Source: Solimonas variicoloris DSM 15731 (GTDB lineage Bacteria; Pseudomonadota; Gammaproteobacteria; Nevskiales; Nevskiaceae). From it: a stretch of 64,000 bases of DNA. The notes under the pieces were generated by a model. It did not search any database. It saw only the letters and a program-made list of their open reading frames with translations, and had not been told where the DNA came from. Positions 39,897 to 57,370 of the stretch are shown here, one piece after another. The number at the start of each line of letters is the position of its first letter. Positions within the stretch are counted from its first letter, which is position 1. The DNA is taken from the NCBI RefSeq assembly GCF_000382285.1, contig NZ_KB907935.1, positions 1 to 64,000 on the forward strand. Direction: 5' to 3'. Position numbers and translations under genes: made by a program.

Positions 39897-40472
39897 TCAG
39901 TTGCCCTCGGCCTTGGTCACGCGCGCGAGGATGCCGAGCCGCGCGCTGTCGAGATGGTGCAGCTCGTCGCGGCGCATGCGGCGGCGCGTGTCGAGCGTCC
40001 AGCTGCTGCCGCCGCTCGTGTACTGCAGGTCGGCGTCGAGCGTCAGGTAGCGGTTGACGATCAGCAGCATCACGCGGCCGTCGAGCGGCGCGAGATCGCC
40101 GCTGCCGGGCTCGCCCCAGCGCACGCGGATCGCCGGGCCGTTGCTTTCCGGTGGGTCCTTCTGCGTCCAGGCCAGCCGCACCAGCGGCTGGAAGCGCTTC
40201 GAATTGCGCAGCCGCTGCCACTCGTCCTGCAGCGCGAAGGCGTTGTCCGGCAGCAGCGTGATGCCGGCCGCTTGCAGCGCCGCCGGGTTGTCCGGCAGCG
40301 TCGCGACGGCGAGGTTCGGCAGCTGCGGCGGCCGCCCGGCCTCGGTCGGCGCGGAGCGGTCGAGGAAGACGATGAGGTCCATGCGATAGGTCTCGGCATG
40401 GACGGGCAGTGCGACCAGCAGTCCGAACAGCAGGGCCGTGAAGGAATGTCGGCGGCGGAACGTGGCAGCCAT
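39897..40472 (-). CDS. csiV: CsiV-family periplasmic protein
   Basis: The 191-residue protein has a signal peptide (ATFRRRHSFTALLFGLLVAL, cleaved near VHA-ETY). The family core starts with YRMDLIVFLDRS. CsiV in Vibrio is a peptidoglycan-associated protein that counters D-amino-acid toxicity. A place just downstream of mfd is usual for this family. The start at 40472 gives the clean signal peptide; an ATG 14 codons upstream is possible. Confidence 0.78.
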   Translation of the reverse strand: MAATFRRRHSFTALLFGLLVALPVHAETYRMDLIVFLDRSAPTEAGRPPQLPNLAVATLPDNPAALQAAGITLLPDNAFALQDEWQRLRNSKRFQPLVRLAWTQKDPPESNGPAIRVRWGEPGSGDLAPLDGRVMLLIVNRYLTLDADLQYTSGGSSWTLDTRRRMRRDELHHLDSARLGILARVTKAEGN

Positions 40473-40579
40473 CGGGTCTTTGTTCAGGTTGGAATAGCGA
40501 TCCGCGTGCAGCATGGCCGCACGCGGATCGCACGCAGTGTAAGCCATGCCGGCGGCGCTGCGGACGGAAAGCCGCCGCT

Positions 40580-44026
<3,447 letters not shown>

Positions 44027-44163
44027 GGGGAAACCACCCGCGACGCTGCGGCAGCGCGGGGATATAGTGACGGACGCCGCGCCTCGCGCGGCGCGTTCAT
44101 TATCTCACGTGCATCCGCCGGCGCCGGGACTTCGTCCACGGCGCGGTGCAGGAGTTTTCGAGC

Positions 44164-45546
44164 ATGAAGCTGCTACGCGCGCTGGTGCTGCCGGCGCTGT
44201 GGGTTCTGCCGCTGCCCTCATTCGCCGCCGACGCGGTCGTGACGCGGCTGCAGGACAAGATCGCGCAGGACCCTTATCCGGAATACCTGGCGAGCACGCT
44301 CGTCAACGAAGTCGGGCCGCGCTTCGCCGGCTCGGACGGCTATGAACACGCCGTGGTCTGGGCGCTGCAGAAGCTAGACGCCGCCGGCCTCAAGAACGTG
44401 CACGCCGAGCCGGTGATCCTGCCGCGCTGGGTGCGCGGCGCCACCAGCGTCGAGCTGGTGACCTCCGGCGTCGACAGCCTGCCGCTGAACGCGGTCGCGC
44501 TCGGCGGCAGCGTCGGCACCGACAACTACGGCATCGAGGCCGACGTCGTGCGCGTCGAGTCGCTCGAACAGCTCCGGCAGCTGACGGTCGCGCAAGTGCG
44601 CGGGCGCGTCGTTTTCATCGACTGGCGCATGCCGCGCTCGCGCGATGGCTCCGGCTATGGTCAGGGCTACCCGGTGCGCGCCTTCGGGCCGGCCGAGGCC
44701 GGGCGCCGCGGTGCCGCGGCGATCCTGATCCGCTCGCTCAGCACCGCCGGCGACGATGCGCCGCATACCGGCGGCACGCAGTACGGCGATGCGCCGAAGA
44801 TCCCGGCGCTGGCCCTGTCGCCGCAGGCGGCCGACCGCCTGTCGGCGGTGGTGCGTGCCGGCGGCGCGACCGTGCGCATCAAGCTGTTCACGCGCGAGCT
44901 GGGCGCCGTCTACAGCTCGCAGGTCGTCGCCGAGGTGCCGGGCAAGACCGACGAGGTCGTGCTGCTCGGCGCGCATCTCGATTCCTGGGACATCACGCCG
45001 GGGGCCGACGACGACGCGGCCGGCGTGGCGATCGTCACCGGCGCGGCGCGGGCGATCATGAAGTACGGCAAGAAGCCGCTGCGCACGATCCGCATCGTGC
45101 TGTACGCCAACGAGGAGTTCGGCGTCTCCGGCGGGCGCGCCTATGCCGAGGCGCATGCCGCCGAGCTCGACCGGCACGTCCTGGCGATGGAAGCCGACGT
45201 CGGCTCGGCGCCGGTCTGGCGCATCGGCAGCAAGCTGCCGGAGCAGGCCGAGCCCTTGCGCAGCGCGCTGCTCGCCGCGCTCGCGCCGCTCGGCGTCGCG
45301 GACGGCCCGCGCGACGATGGCGGCGGTACCGACATCGGGCCGCTGGTGCGCGCCGGCGTGCCGGCGCTGGCGCCGCTGCAGGACACTTCGCGCTACTTCG
45401 ACGTCCATCACGCGGCGACCGACACGCTCGATCATCTCGATCGCGCCGGCCTGCGCCAGAACGTCGCCGTTTACGCGACGGCGGCGTGGATCGCGGCGAA
45501 CTGGCCGGGCCCGCTCGGTCGTCTGCCGGCGGGCGAGGCTCACTAG
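44164..45546 (+). CDS. M28-family zinc aminopeptidase, exported
   Basis: The 460-residue protein has a signal peptide (MKLLRALVLPALWVLPLPSF, cleaved near AA-DAV) and a PA domain. The metal-binding residues lie in LLGAHLDSWDITPGADDDAAGV, LYANEEFGVSGG, MEADVGSAP and YFDVHHAATDT. It resembles plasma glutamate carboxypeptidase-type M28 enzymes. GGAG lies 9 bases before the ATG. It is divergent from mfd and is the second M28 enzyme here, not closely alike to the first. Confidence 0.92.
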   Translation: MKLLRALVLPALWVLPLPSFAADAVVTRLQDKIAQDPYPEYLASTLVNEVGPRFAGSDGYEHAVVWALQKLDAAGLKNVHAEPVILPRWVRGATSVELVTSGVDSLPLNAVALGGSVGTDNYGIEADVVRVESLEQLRQLTVAQVRGRVVFIDWRMPRSRDGSGYGQGYPVRAFGPAEAGRRGAAAILIRSLSTAGDDAPHTGGTQYGDAPKIPALALSPQAADRLSAVVRAGGATVRIKLFTRELGAVYSSQVVAEVPGKTDEVVLLGAHLDSWDITPGADDDAAGVAIVTGAARAIMKYGKKPLRTIRIVLYANEEFGVSGGRAYAEAHAAELDRHVLAMEADVGSAPVWRIGSKLPEQAEPLRSALLAALAPLGVADGPRDDGGGTDIGPLVRAGVPALAPLQDTSRYFDVHHAATDTLDHLDRAGLRQNVAVYATAAWIAANWPGPLGRLPAGEAH

Positions 45547-45772
45547 GGAAGGGCTGAACGCCGGCATCGCGAGGCCGCGCAGCGGCGGCGATGCGGAGAC
45601 GCCATTGTGTCGTGCGCCGCCGGATGGCCAGGATGGCTTCGTCGCCTGCGGCGCCTGGCCATGACGAGGCATGCGCTTTTTCAGAGGTTCCGCACCCGCC
45701 GCGACCTGTTTCGCGCGGTGGCGTCGCGCGCCGGAGATTTCGCGCTACCGCGTGGCGCTGCCGGCGGACGCC

Positions 45773-45969
45773 TCAGCGGCGGAAGCGGATCGGTTGCTCG
45801 GCCTTCTTCGGCGTTGAGGCGTCGCAGCAGCTGCCGCCGCTGCAGCCGTCGCAGCCGGCTGACTTGGCGCCGCCGCGGCGCAGCTTCGGCACGAAGCGCG
45901 ACGCGAAGTTCCAGGCGGCGTAGCCGACGATGCTGCCGACGACCAGGATCTCGAAGACGTGATAGGCGT

Positions 45970-45973
<4 letters not shown>
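45773..45973 (-). CDS. DUF6587-like small membrane protein of the feo operon
   Basis: The 66-residue protein has one N-terminal transmembrane helix (HVFEILVVGSIVGYAAW) and a cytosolic Cys cluster CDGCSGGSCC. Small Cys-rich partners of FeoB (FeoB-associated proteins, FeoC) occupy this place in many operons. It may hold iron or sense Fe-S state. Its ATG overlaps the feoB stop (ATGA). Confidence 0.8.
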
Positions 45974-47800
<1,827 letters not shown>

Positions 47801-47805
<5 letters not shown>

Positions 47806-47861
47806 GCCGCCTCCTGCACGACGCGGCTGCGCGCCGCTTCGGCGCGGCGCAGCGCGAAGCG
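47801..47861 (-). repeat. 61-bp direct repeat copy A (next to feoB)
   Basis: It is identical to 47965-48025 at 59 of 61 positions (differences at the 27th and 35th bases). It contains the feoB start, its AGGAGG site and a copy of the feoA 3' coding end. Confidence 0.95.
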
Positions 47862-47969
47862 ACCGGTATGTATGGCGGCTGATCGGGGGTTCCGAAGGCA
47901 CGGGCCCCGGTCCGGACTGCGGGCTTTGCCCCAGATGCGCAGCGCGCGCGGAGAGCTTGGCTGGTTCAT
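47802..47969 (-). CDS. short ORF made from a duplicated feoA 3' end, between feoA and feoB
   Basis: The 55-codon frame starts at an ATG overlapping the feoA stop with a perfect AGGAGG site. It runs through 103 bases unlike anything nearby and ends in RFALRRAEAARSRVVQEAA, a near copy of the last 19 residues of feoA. Its stop overlaps the feoB ATG. It may simply carry translational coupling across the insert. I assign no function. Confidence 0.55.
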
Positions 47970-48025
47970 GCCGCCTCCTGCACGACGCGGATGCGCGCGG
48001 CTTCGGCGCGGCGCAGCGCGAAGCG
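47965..48025 (-). repeat. 61-bp direct repeat copy B (true feoA 3' end)
   Basis: This is the 3' end of feoA with its overlapping ATG and ribosome site, repeated 164 bases away as copy A. Confidence 0.95.
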
Positions 48026-48208
48026 CGTATAGCCGATCTGCACCAGCAGCGGATCGCCTTGCACCGGGCCGTGCGCGACGATGCGCACCGGCTCGCCGCC
48101 GACGAAACCGAGGTCGCGCAGGCGGCGCGCGATGGGATCGGCGGGGCCGGCGTCTTCGACCGCGGCGACCGTGGCGGCAACGTTCTGCGGAAGCTCGGAA
48201 AGGCGCAT
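47966..48208 (-). CDS. feoA: FeoA-domain protein
   Basis: The 80-residue SH3-like protein has the family pattern ARRLRDLGFVGGEPVRIVAHG and LLVQIGYTRFALRRAEA. It binds and supports FeoB. A probable Fur box lies 26-46 bases upstream of its ATG, so iron represses the operon. Confidence 0.92.
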   Translation of the reverse strand: MRLSELPQNVAATVAAVEDAGPADPIARRLRDLGFVGGEPVRIVAHGPVQGDPLLVQIGYTRFALRRAEAARIRVVQEAA

Positions 48209-48233
48209 CGCGACGAAACCCGGAATCAGGCGT

Positions 48234-48254
48234 AGATAAGAATCGTTATCATAT
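48234..48254 (-). promoter_or_regulatory. Fur box upstream of feoA
   Basis: The stretch GATAAGAATCGTTATCATAT is a close match to the GATAAT-repeat Fur consensus, with GATAA and TTATC half sites. It lies between the TonB receptor stop and the feoA start, on the AT-rich side of feoA. Confidence 0.75.
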
Positions 48255-48295
48255 CACGCCGGCATGGATCCAGCGTGGCGTGCAGGACGGTCCGC

Positions 48296-50692
48296 TCACA
48301 GGTCGACGATCAGATTGGCCGACAGCACGCGACCGCGGTCGGCGCGCGCCGCCGCGTAGTTGCCGGGGGCCAGGGGCTCGTCCAGGACCTGATCGACCCA
48401 CCTCTCCTGCGTGAGATTGCGGGCCGCGAGACTCAGGGTCCAGGCGCCATCCTGCGTGCCGAACACGACGCGCGCATTGATCTCGGTCGTGGCGGCTTGC
48501 CGCTTGGCCGGAGCGAGATCGACGTCGACGTAGCGCTGGCCGCGGTACAGCACGTCGAGGGCGACCGTCATCAGCGTGCCGCCCGGGCCCAGCGTGCTGA
48601 ACGAGGGGATCGCCGCCGCCGTCCACTTCGGCGCGTTCGACAGCGTCCTGCCGCTCAGATCCTGGGTCGCCTGACTCGACGTTGCCGGCGCCGGCGCGTC
48701 CGGGTAGTGCGTATAGAGGGCGTCGGCATAGCCGGCCGAACCGTAGAAGGCGACGCCCGGCAGCGGCGTCAGCCAGTGCAGCTCGATCTCGCCGCCGCGC
48801 GAGCGGGCGCTGGCCGCATTGAGGAACACCGGCGCGGCGCCGCCGCTGCCGCTGCCGCTGCTGAAGGTCGAGACCTGCAGATTGTCGAAGTCGGTATTGA
48901 ACAGGGCGGCGCTGATGCGCATCGAACCCTGCAGCAGCCGCGCCTTGGTGCCGAGTTCGAGGCTGGTCGCGCGTTCCGGTTCGAATTCGAGATTCCTGTC
49001 GTTGAGCGGCAGGGCGTTGAAGCCGCCGCTCTTGTAGCCGCGCGTCCAGCTCAGATAGACGTTGGTGTCGGGCTGCGGCTGCCACTTGAGGCCGGCCTTG
49101 GGCGAAAACTCGTTCTCGCTGCGATTGCGGCGGCTGTCGTGATCCTGCTGGTCGGCGACCAGCGGAATCAGCGCGCCTTCGGCGGTGCTCGTGAAGTGCC
49201 CCTCCTTGTGCTCGCGGCCGATGCGGCCGCCGAGGATCAGCGCCCAGTGGTCGATGACGAAATACTCCATCTGCCCGAACAGCGCCGCGGTGCTGGTGCG
49301 CTGGTCCAGCGTCACGGTCGCCGCCTGACGCGCGCCGATCACCGGCCGCAGGGCCGGTTCGAGCAGGTCGGCGAGGTGTCCGACCGGAATCGCCAGCTGC
49401 GTCAGCGGCACGCCGGCGAGCCGCAGCAGCGCGTTGCCGTTCGGATTGCCGGCCTGCGCCGCGGTCAGGTAGGCGAGGGCGGCGCCGAGGTCTTCGAGCT
49501 GGAACAGGTCGTTGGCGTCGAAGGTGGCCTCGTAGTAGTGGGCGCCGAGCACGAAGTCGATGCCGTTGCCGAAGCCGGCGATGCTGTGGTCGTGGCCGGC
49601 GAGGCGGATTTCCTGGCTGTACTGGTTGAACGGCGCCGGCGCGCTGAGCGTGTCGCGGATCACCGGCACCGGTGAGAAATCGCCGTCGATGTCGCGCGCT
49701 TGCAAGACCTCGCGACCCCAGGCGCTGACCGAACTCAGCGTCAGGCTGCTGATGTCCCAGAGTCCGTCGAGCCGGTAGTCGACGCTCAGGTTGGCGCCGG
49801 CGAACTCGGTGTCGCCGCGCGAGGGCACGTTCGCCGAATTGCGGAAGTCGAGCCGGTCTTCGAAGTCGGGGTCGTAATGCTGCATCAGCACGCGCATCGG
49901 TGCGGAGGCGTGCGTCAGCTGGAAGTTGTTGGCGTTGAGGCTCTGCTCGGAATAGAAGCCGCCGGCGTCGATGCGCAGCGGACCGCCGTCGTAACGCAGG
50001 CGCAGGCGCAGGGTGTCCTGGTCGACGTTGACCTCGGGGCGGTCGAGGTCGGTGTTCGTCAGCGTGCCGTCGTCGTGCTGGAAGTTGCCGACCAGACGCG
50101 CCGACCAGGCGTCGCCGAGCGCGACATTGAGCATCGGCCGCACGGCGTGGCTGCCGCCGTCGTCGGCGAACAGCTCGCCGCCGATGCCGAAACGCTCGGC
50201 CGGCGCGCGCGTGACGAGATTGAAGACGCCGGCCGTGCTGTTCTTGCCGAACAGCGTGCCCTGCGGGCCGCGCAGCACTTCCATGCGCTGCACGTCGCTG
50301 AAGAACACCGACAGGAAGTTCGAGCGGCCGTAGAACACGCCATCGACCACGGTGCCGACCGAAGGCTCGAAGCCGGCGTTGGTCGACAGCGTGCCGAAGC
50401 CGCGGATGAAGAAATCGCCGCCGGTCGGCGAGATCGACAGGGTGACGTTACCGACGTAGCTCTGCAGATCCTGGAAGCCGGTCGCGCCGCTTTGCTGGAT
50501 CAGCTCGCCGTCGATCGTGCCGACCGAGGCGGGCACCTGCTCGACCGACTGCGCGAACTTCTGCGCGGTGACGATGATTTCCGGCAGCGTATCCGGCCGT
50601 GCGCCGTCAGCGGCGCGCGCGGCGCTGGCGCCGCCGGCAAGCAGCAGACCCAGGCCCACGACGTGCCGGGTCCGGCGATGCAAACCGGCCAT
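48296..50692 (-). CDS. TonB-dependent outer-membrane receptor
   Basis: The 798-residue barrel has a signal peptide (about 1-28) and a TonB-box-like segment (LPEIIVTAQK). The plug follows (QVPASVGTIDGELIQQSGA, VLRGPQGTLFGKNSTAGVFN), and the beta-barrel ends in LSANLIVDL. It resembles the large sphingomonad-type family that imports siderophores, sugars or other organics, so the substrate cannot be named. It is upstream of feoA on the same strand but separated from it by the Fur box. Confidence 0.9.
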   Translation of the reverse strand: MAGLHRRTRHVVGLGLLLAGGASAARAADGARPDTLPEIIVTAQKFAQSVEQVPASVGTIDGELIQQSGATGFQDLQSYVGNVTLSISPTGGDFFIRGFGTLSTNAGFEPSVGTVVDGVFYGRSNFLSVFFSDVQRMEVLRGPQGTLFGKNSTAGVFNLVTRAPAERFGIGGELFADDGGSHAVRPMLNVALGDAWSARLVGNFQHDDGTLTNTDLDRPEVNVDQDTLRLRLRYDGGPLRIDAGGFYSEQSLNANNFQLTHASAPMRVLMQHYDPDFEDRLDFRNSANVPSRGDTEFAGANLSVDYRLDGLWDISSLTLSSVSAWGREVLQARDIDGDFSPVPVIRDTLSAPAPFNQYSQEIRLAGHDHSIAGFGNGIDFVLGAHYYEATFDANDLFQLEDLGAALAYLTAAQAGNPNGNALLRLAGVPLTQLAIPVGHLADLLEPALRPVIGARQAATVTLDQRTSTAALFGQMEYFVIDHWALILGGRIGREHKEGHFTSTAEGALIPLVADQQDHDSRRNRSENEFSPKAGLKWQPQPDTNVYLSWTRGYKSGGFNALPLNDRNLEFEPERATSLELGTKARLLQGSMRISAALFNTDFDNLQVSTFSSGSGSGGAAPVFLNAASARSRGGEIELHWLTPLPGVAFYGSAGYADALYTHYPDAPAPATSSQATQDLSGRTLSNAPKWTAAAIPSFSTLGPGGTLMTVALDVLYRGQRYVDVDLAPAKRQAATTEINARVVFGTQDGAWTLSLAARNLTQERWVDQVLDEPLAPGNYAAARADRGRVLSANLIVDL

Positions 50693-50805
50693 GGATTTCC
50701 CCTTCTTCGTTGTTCTTGTCGGCCGACTTTACCGCTCGGCGGCGCACCGTTCCGGGACGGCGATGCCGCAGCGGGCCGGCCACGAGGGCCAGCCCGCTGT
50801 CGCGC

Positions 50806-53403
<2,598 letters not shown>

Positions 53404-53654
53404 CGGTGGGTGTCCTTGGGCCAATGGGGTAGGGGTTGCGATGCTTCCCAAGTGCGGTCGGCGTCCCCCGTTTCAAGCGCGCCGGCAACGGCCGCGGCCG
53501 AGGTGCCGCCGTCTGCAAGGCTAGCTCAGGAATCCAGGCTAAGTCCCTGACCAAAAAGGCTTGCGCGAAGCCGCTTCGGCGATATATGGTCCCGATGTTG
53601 TCATCTTCCCGCGGTTCAATGGCGTCGATGCGCCAAGACTCGCATACGGACCCG

Positions 53655-54218
53655 ATGGAAAACATTCCGGCCATCCTCAAGGTGGATTCCGGTGGCCAAC
53701 CGGTTTCCTGGATACATTGGCATACGGCCGTGACGCTCTATGCCCGCGACCGCGTGCGCTGGGAGGCGGGGGCCGAGCGCTTCCTGATCCGGGGCGGGGT
53801 CAGCGCGCTGACCGGCCTGCGCTCGCAGGTCGAGATCGGCTCGATCATCGCCGTCGCCGACCGTTCCAAGTGCCACGCGCGCGGCGTGCCGCTGCTGACC
53901 AACCGCACGCTGTTCCAGCGCGACCACAATCTCTGTCTGTATTGCGGCCGGCAGTTTCCGGCGCACCTGCTGACGCGCGACCACGTGGTGCCGGCCTCGC
54001 GCGGCGGCGCTTCGGCCTGGGAAAACTGCGTGACGGCCTGCCGGCAGTGCAACCAGCACAAGGACGACCGCACGCCCGAGGAGGCCAGCATGCGCCTGCT
54101 CGCGGTGCCGTACACGCCGAACCTCGCCGAGTACCTGATCCTGTCGAACCGGCGAATCCTGGCCGACCAGATGGAGTTCCTGCTGGCCCATGCCGGCAGG
54201 CGGCGTGAACGGCATTAG
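53655..54218 (+). CDS. HNH-domain protein
   Basis: The 187-residue protein has the HNH nuclease core: CLYCGRQF (zinc Cys pair), TRDHVVPASRGGASAWENCV (catalytic DH, then the N) and CRQCNQHKDDRTPEEA (second Cys pair and H/N). This conserved chromosomal HNH family sits near housekeeping genes in gammaproteobacteria; a role in nucleic-acid cleavage is inferred. The start at 53655 gives MENIPAILKVD; an open frame reaches further upstream but without conserved content. Confidence 0.85.
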   Translation: MENIPAILKVDSGGQPVSWIHWHTAVTLYARDRVRWEAGAERFLIRGGVSALTGLRSQVEIGSIIAVADRSKCHARGVPLLTNRTLFQRDHNLCLYCGRQFPAHLLTRDHVVPASRGGASAWENCVTACRQCNQHKDDRTPEEASMRLLAVPYTPNLAEYLILSNRRILADQMEFLLAHAGRRRERH

Positions 54219-54365
54219 CCGGCCGATGCGCGGCGGGCCTGGCGTCAAAAAACAGACGCTGGAACCCTGCGCGCCAGGATGCCCCACGCTACACTGTGAC
54301 GCAGTTCGCAGCGCGGCCATTCTGCCGGCGCTGCCCGAGCCGACCCTCGTATCCGATCCAGCCTG

Positions 54366-56594
54366 ATGAGCGCCACGAGTTTCGCCAATGCGCGTTCGCC
54401 GGACGCGGCCGCTGCCGCCACACCCGGCAACCCGATCGTTTCGGCCCTGCACGACATGGCCGTCTCGGTGCTTGGCGAGCAGCTGCAGACGATGTTCGAG
54501 AAGGCCGACGACATCCTCTTCGACTCGGCCGAGAAGGCGCGTTCCAGCGACGAGCAGCGCCTGTACCTGGACACCATGCGCATCGTGCGCGTGCAGCGCG
54601 CGCAGATCATCAAGGCGTTCCGGCAGTCGCTGCAGGATGCGCTGTCGCGCATCGGCGTCGAAGCCGAAGACCTGAACGCCGGCGCCGATCTCGAAGACAT
54701 GTCGCAGTGGTCGCTGCAGGACGGCGACCAGCTCGAGGAGCGCATCGCCGTCTCCAACATGGAGAGCAAGGCCACCTCGCTGCATGCGCACGAGCTGGTC
54801 GAGCTGCAGCGGCGCATGGCGCGGCTCGCCGACATGACCGGCGGCGCGCTCGCCTCCGATGCGATGTCGCCGGCCCGGATCATCCGCGCCTTCCAGAGCT
54901 CGGTGCAGAACCTGCAGGTCGATTTCCCGATCAAGCTGGTCATCTACAAGCTGTTCGACCGCGTCGTCGTCGGCCGCCTGTCCGAAGTGTTCATGCACGC
55001 CAATCAGTTGCTGGCGGGGCACGGGGTCGAACCCAAGGAAGGCGCGCCGGCCGATCCGCGCCGCGCGCGTCCGGGGGCGCCGCCGCTCGGCCCGGCCGCC
55101 GCCGCGTTTGGCGCGGGCATGGCCGAAGCCGGCGCCGCGCCGCCGAGCTGGGCCTCGGGCGTCGACGCCCAGCGCTTCTCGCAGTTCATGGGCGTGTCCG
55201 CGCCCGGCATGCCGGCCTATGGCAGCGGTGCTTTCGGTGCGCCGGCCGCCGGCGCCATGCCGCCGGCCCTGCCGGGCGCGATGGCAGCCGGCTATCCGGC
55301 GAGCTGGCCGGCCTATGGTCCGGCCGCCTACGCCGCTGCCGGCGGCGCCGCGCAAAGCTACAGCGACGCCTGGCTGGCGCATGACATCAGCCATATCCTG
55401 CAGAGCTACGCGAGCGGCCAGCAGCCGCAGACGCCGGCCTGGCTGCCGCCGCAGAACATCGGTCTGGTGGCGCGCATGTTCGACGGCTACTACAACGATC
55501 CGCGCCTGCCGGAGGCGATGAAGCCGCTGCTCGCGCGGCTGCAGCTGCCGGTGATGAAGGCGGCGCTCGCCGATCCGCAGTTCTTTTCCAGCCCGACGCA
55601 CCCGGCGCGGCGCGCCACCAACGATCTCTACGAGCTGGCGCTGCAGGTCGGCGCCGGCGGCGCCGCGGTGCCCGAGCAGATCGTCGGCGAGCTGCAGGGC
55701 CTGGTCGACGAGATCGCGCGCAGCTTCCAGCTCGATCCGGCGCGGCTGCGCAGCCAGCCGTCGCGCGCCGTCGACGAGCCGACCGCGGACCGCTTCCTGC
55801 GCCAGCAGGACGAGACCCAGCAGAGCCGCAACCGCCAGCAGATCGAGCGCGTGCGCCGCATCGTCGCGCACGAGCTGAAGATGCGCGTCGGCGAACGCGT
55901 GCTGCCGACCGGGGCGATGCGTCTGATGCTGTCCGGCTTCGCGCCGCGTCTGTGCGTCGACTACATCCGCGACGGCATCGAAGGCGCCGCCTGGGTGACG
56001 ACGATCGATCTCGTCGATCGCGTGCTGCACAGCCTGCGGCCGGATGCCCGGCCGCCGGAAGCGCGCGTCGAGGAAGAAGCCGAGCTGGTCGCGGCGGTGA
56101 CCCATCGCCTCGCCGACGTCGGCTTCGCCAAGGAAAAGCTCGAAGAACTGATCGCCGGCCTGATGCAGGCCTACCTCGATCGCAATGTGGAAGGCGCCCT
56201 GGCCGAGCTCGAAGCCGGCAGCGCCGAGTTCGCGGTCGAGGAGGAGGGCGCGGGCCTGACGCCGGAGCAGGAGCTGCAGGGCCTGCTGTCGATCGTGCTG
56301 GTGCCGGGCGGCTGGTTCACGCTGCTGGACGCGGCCGCGCAGACCAAGCACTGGGTGCGCGTGCGCGCGTACTACCCGACGCAGCAGAGCGTGCTGCTCG
56401 GCCACTACATGGAAGAGCGCTTCCTGAACCTGCGCAGCGGCGTGTTCGCCTCGGAGCTGGCCGCGGGACGCATCGCCGCCATCGATCCGGCGCCGGAGCT
56501 GCAGGCCGCGATCGCCCGCATTGCGGTGCTGCCGTTCGAGCGCGAGCCGCTGCAGGTGCTGAGCTGGGTCCAGTCGACGACCTCCGTCGTCTGA
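54366..56594 (+). CDS. DUF1631 protein
   Basis: The 742-residue cytosolic protein is mainly helical with a long Ala/Pro/Gly-rich linker (about residues 215-340). It has the DUF1631 core near the middle and end (FDRVVVGRLSEVFMHANQLL, LPTGAMRLMLSGFAPRLCVD). The family is widespread in beta- and gammaproteobacteria, often called thymidine phosphorylase in error, and has no agreed function. Confidence 0.85.
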   Translation: MSATSFANARSPDAAAAATPGNPIVSALHDMAVSVLGEQLQTMFEKADDILFDSAEKARSSDEQRLYLDTMRIVRVQRAQIIKAFRQSLQDALSRIGVEAEDLNAGADLEDMSQWSLQDGDQLEERIAVSNMESKATSLHAHELVELQRRMARLADMTGGALASDAMSPARIIRAFQSSVQNLQVDFPIKLVIYKLFDRVVVGRLSEVFMHANQLLAGHGVEPKEGAPADPRRARPGAPPLGPAAAAFGAGMAEAGAAPPSWASGVDAQRFSQFMGVSAPGMPAYGSGAFGAPAAGAMPPALPGAMAAGYPASWPAYGPAAYAAAGGAAQSYSDAWLAHDISHILQSYASGQQPQTPAWLPPQNIGLVARMFDGYYNDPRLPEAMKPLLARLQLPVMKAALADPQFFSSPTHPARRATNDLYELALQVGAGGAAVPEQIVGELQGLVDEIARSFQLDPARLRSQPSRAVDEPTADRFLRQQDETQQSRNRQQIERVRRIVAHELKMRVGERVLPTGAMRLMLSGFAPRLCVDYIRDGIEGAAWVTTIDLVDRVLHSLRPDARPPEARVEEEAELVAAVTHRLADVGFAKEKLEELIAGLMQAYLDRNVEGALAELEAGSAEFAVEEEGAGLTPEQELQGLLSIVLVPGGWFTLLDAAAQTKHWVRVRAYYPTQQSVLLGHYMEERFLNLRSGVFASELAAGRIAAIDPAPELQAAIARIAVLPFEREPLQVLSWVQSTTSVV

Positions 56595-56637
56595 GCGAAT
56601 CCTCCGCGTCCCCGCCGTCCTGCGCCGAGGAGAGCCC

Positions 56638-57357
56638 GTGCGCCCGCTGAAAGCCTACAAGAACAACGAATTCCTGATGAGCGAGGAAGCGCGCGGCGTG
56701 CGCATCCTCTGCGAGTACCTCGAGCCGGACCTGCGCTTTCGCAAGACCGGCGTGCGCAACACGGTCGCCTTCTTCGGCTCGGCGCGCCTGAAGCCCGGCG
56801 TCGGTCCCGATGGACGCGACTGGTACATGGAAGCGGCCCGCCTGGCCGAGCGCCTCGCCGCTTGGACGATGGCCCAGCACACGCTGCAGGAGCGCTTCTA
56901 CATCTGCACCGGCGGCGGCCCCGGCGTCATGGAGGCCGCGCACACCGGCGGCGCCCGCGTCGACGCGCACCTCAACGTCGGCCTCAACATCTCGCTGCCG
57001 TTCGAGCAGCATCTGAATCCGTACGTGGACGTGGAGCGCGCGTTCCAGTTCCACTACTTCTTCATGCGCAAGTTCTGGCTGGTGAAGCTGGCGCGCGGGG
57101 CGGTGTTCTTCCCGGGCGGCTTCGGCACGCTCGACGAGCTCTTCGAACTGCTGACGCTGACGCAGACCGGCAAGGTCTCGCGGCTGCCGATCATTCTCTA
57201 CGGGCGGGCGTTCTGGGAGGGCTTGATCGACTTCGGCAGTCTCGCCGAGCGCGGCCTGATCTCGCCGGACGATGTCGATCTGTTCCGCTATTGCGATGAC
57301 GTCGACAGCGCGTTCGCGATCCTGCGCGACGAGCTGCGACCGCATCCGGCGGATTGA
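56638..57357 (+). CDS. LOG-family protein (Rossmann fold nucleotide-binding)
   Basis: The 239-residue protein has TGGGPGVMEAAHTGG and PGGFGTLDELFELLTL, the two signatures of the LOG (lonely guy) family. Proven members release the base from nucleoside monophosphates (cytokinin-type phosphoribohydrolase or nucleotide 5'-monophosphate nucleosidase). The start is GTG at 56638, with GAGGAG 6 bases before it. Its cellular substrate is not known. Confidence 0.88.
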   Translation: MRPLKAYKNNEFLMSEEARGVRILCEYLEPDLRFRKTGVRNTVAFFGSARLKPGVGPDGRDWYMEAARLAERLAAWTMAQHTLQERFYICTGGGPGVMEAAHTGGARVDAHLNVGLNISLPFEQHLNPYVDVERAFQFHYFFMRKFWLVKLARGAVFFPGGFGTLDELFELLTLTQTGKVSRLPIILYGRAFWEGLIDFGSLAERGLISPDDVDLFRYCDDVDSAFAILRDELRPHPAD

Positions 57358-57370
57358 GGCGGCCGGCGCT

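Noticed and set aside
45547-45772. Possible small gene or repeat between the M28 and feo genes
   Set aside because: Only a vague resemblance to short dispersed repeats; no frame, stem or motif that I can defend.
53410-53455. Heat-shock (sigma-32) promoter for clpB: CTTGGGA with CCCCATT
   Set aside because: The spacing is 16 bases and the -35 is weak; the alternative CCCCTAC gives only 10. Neither is convincing.
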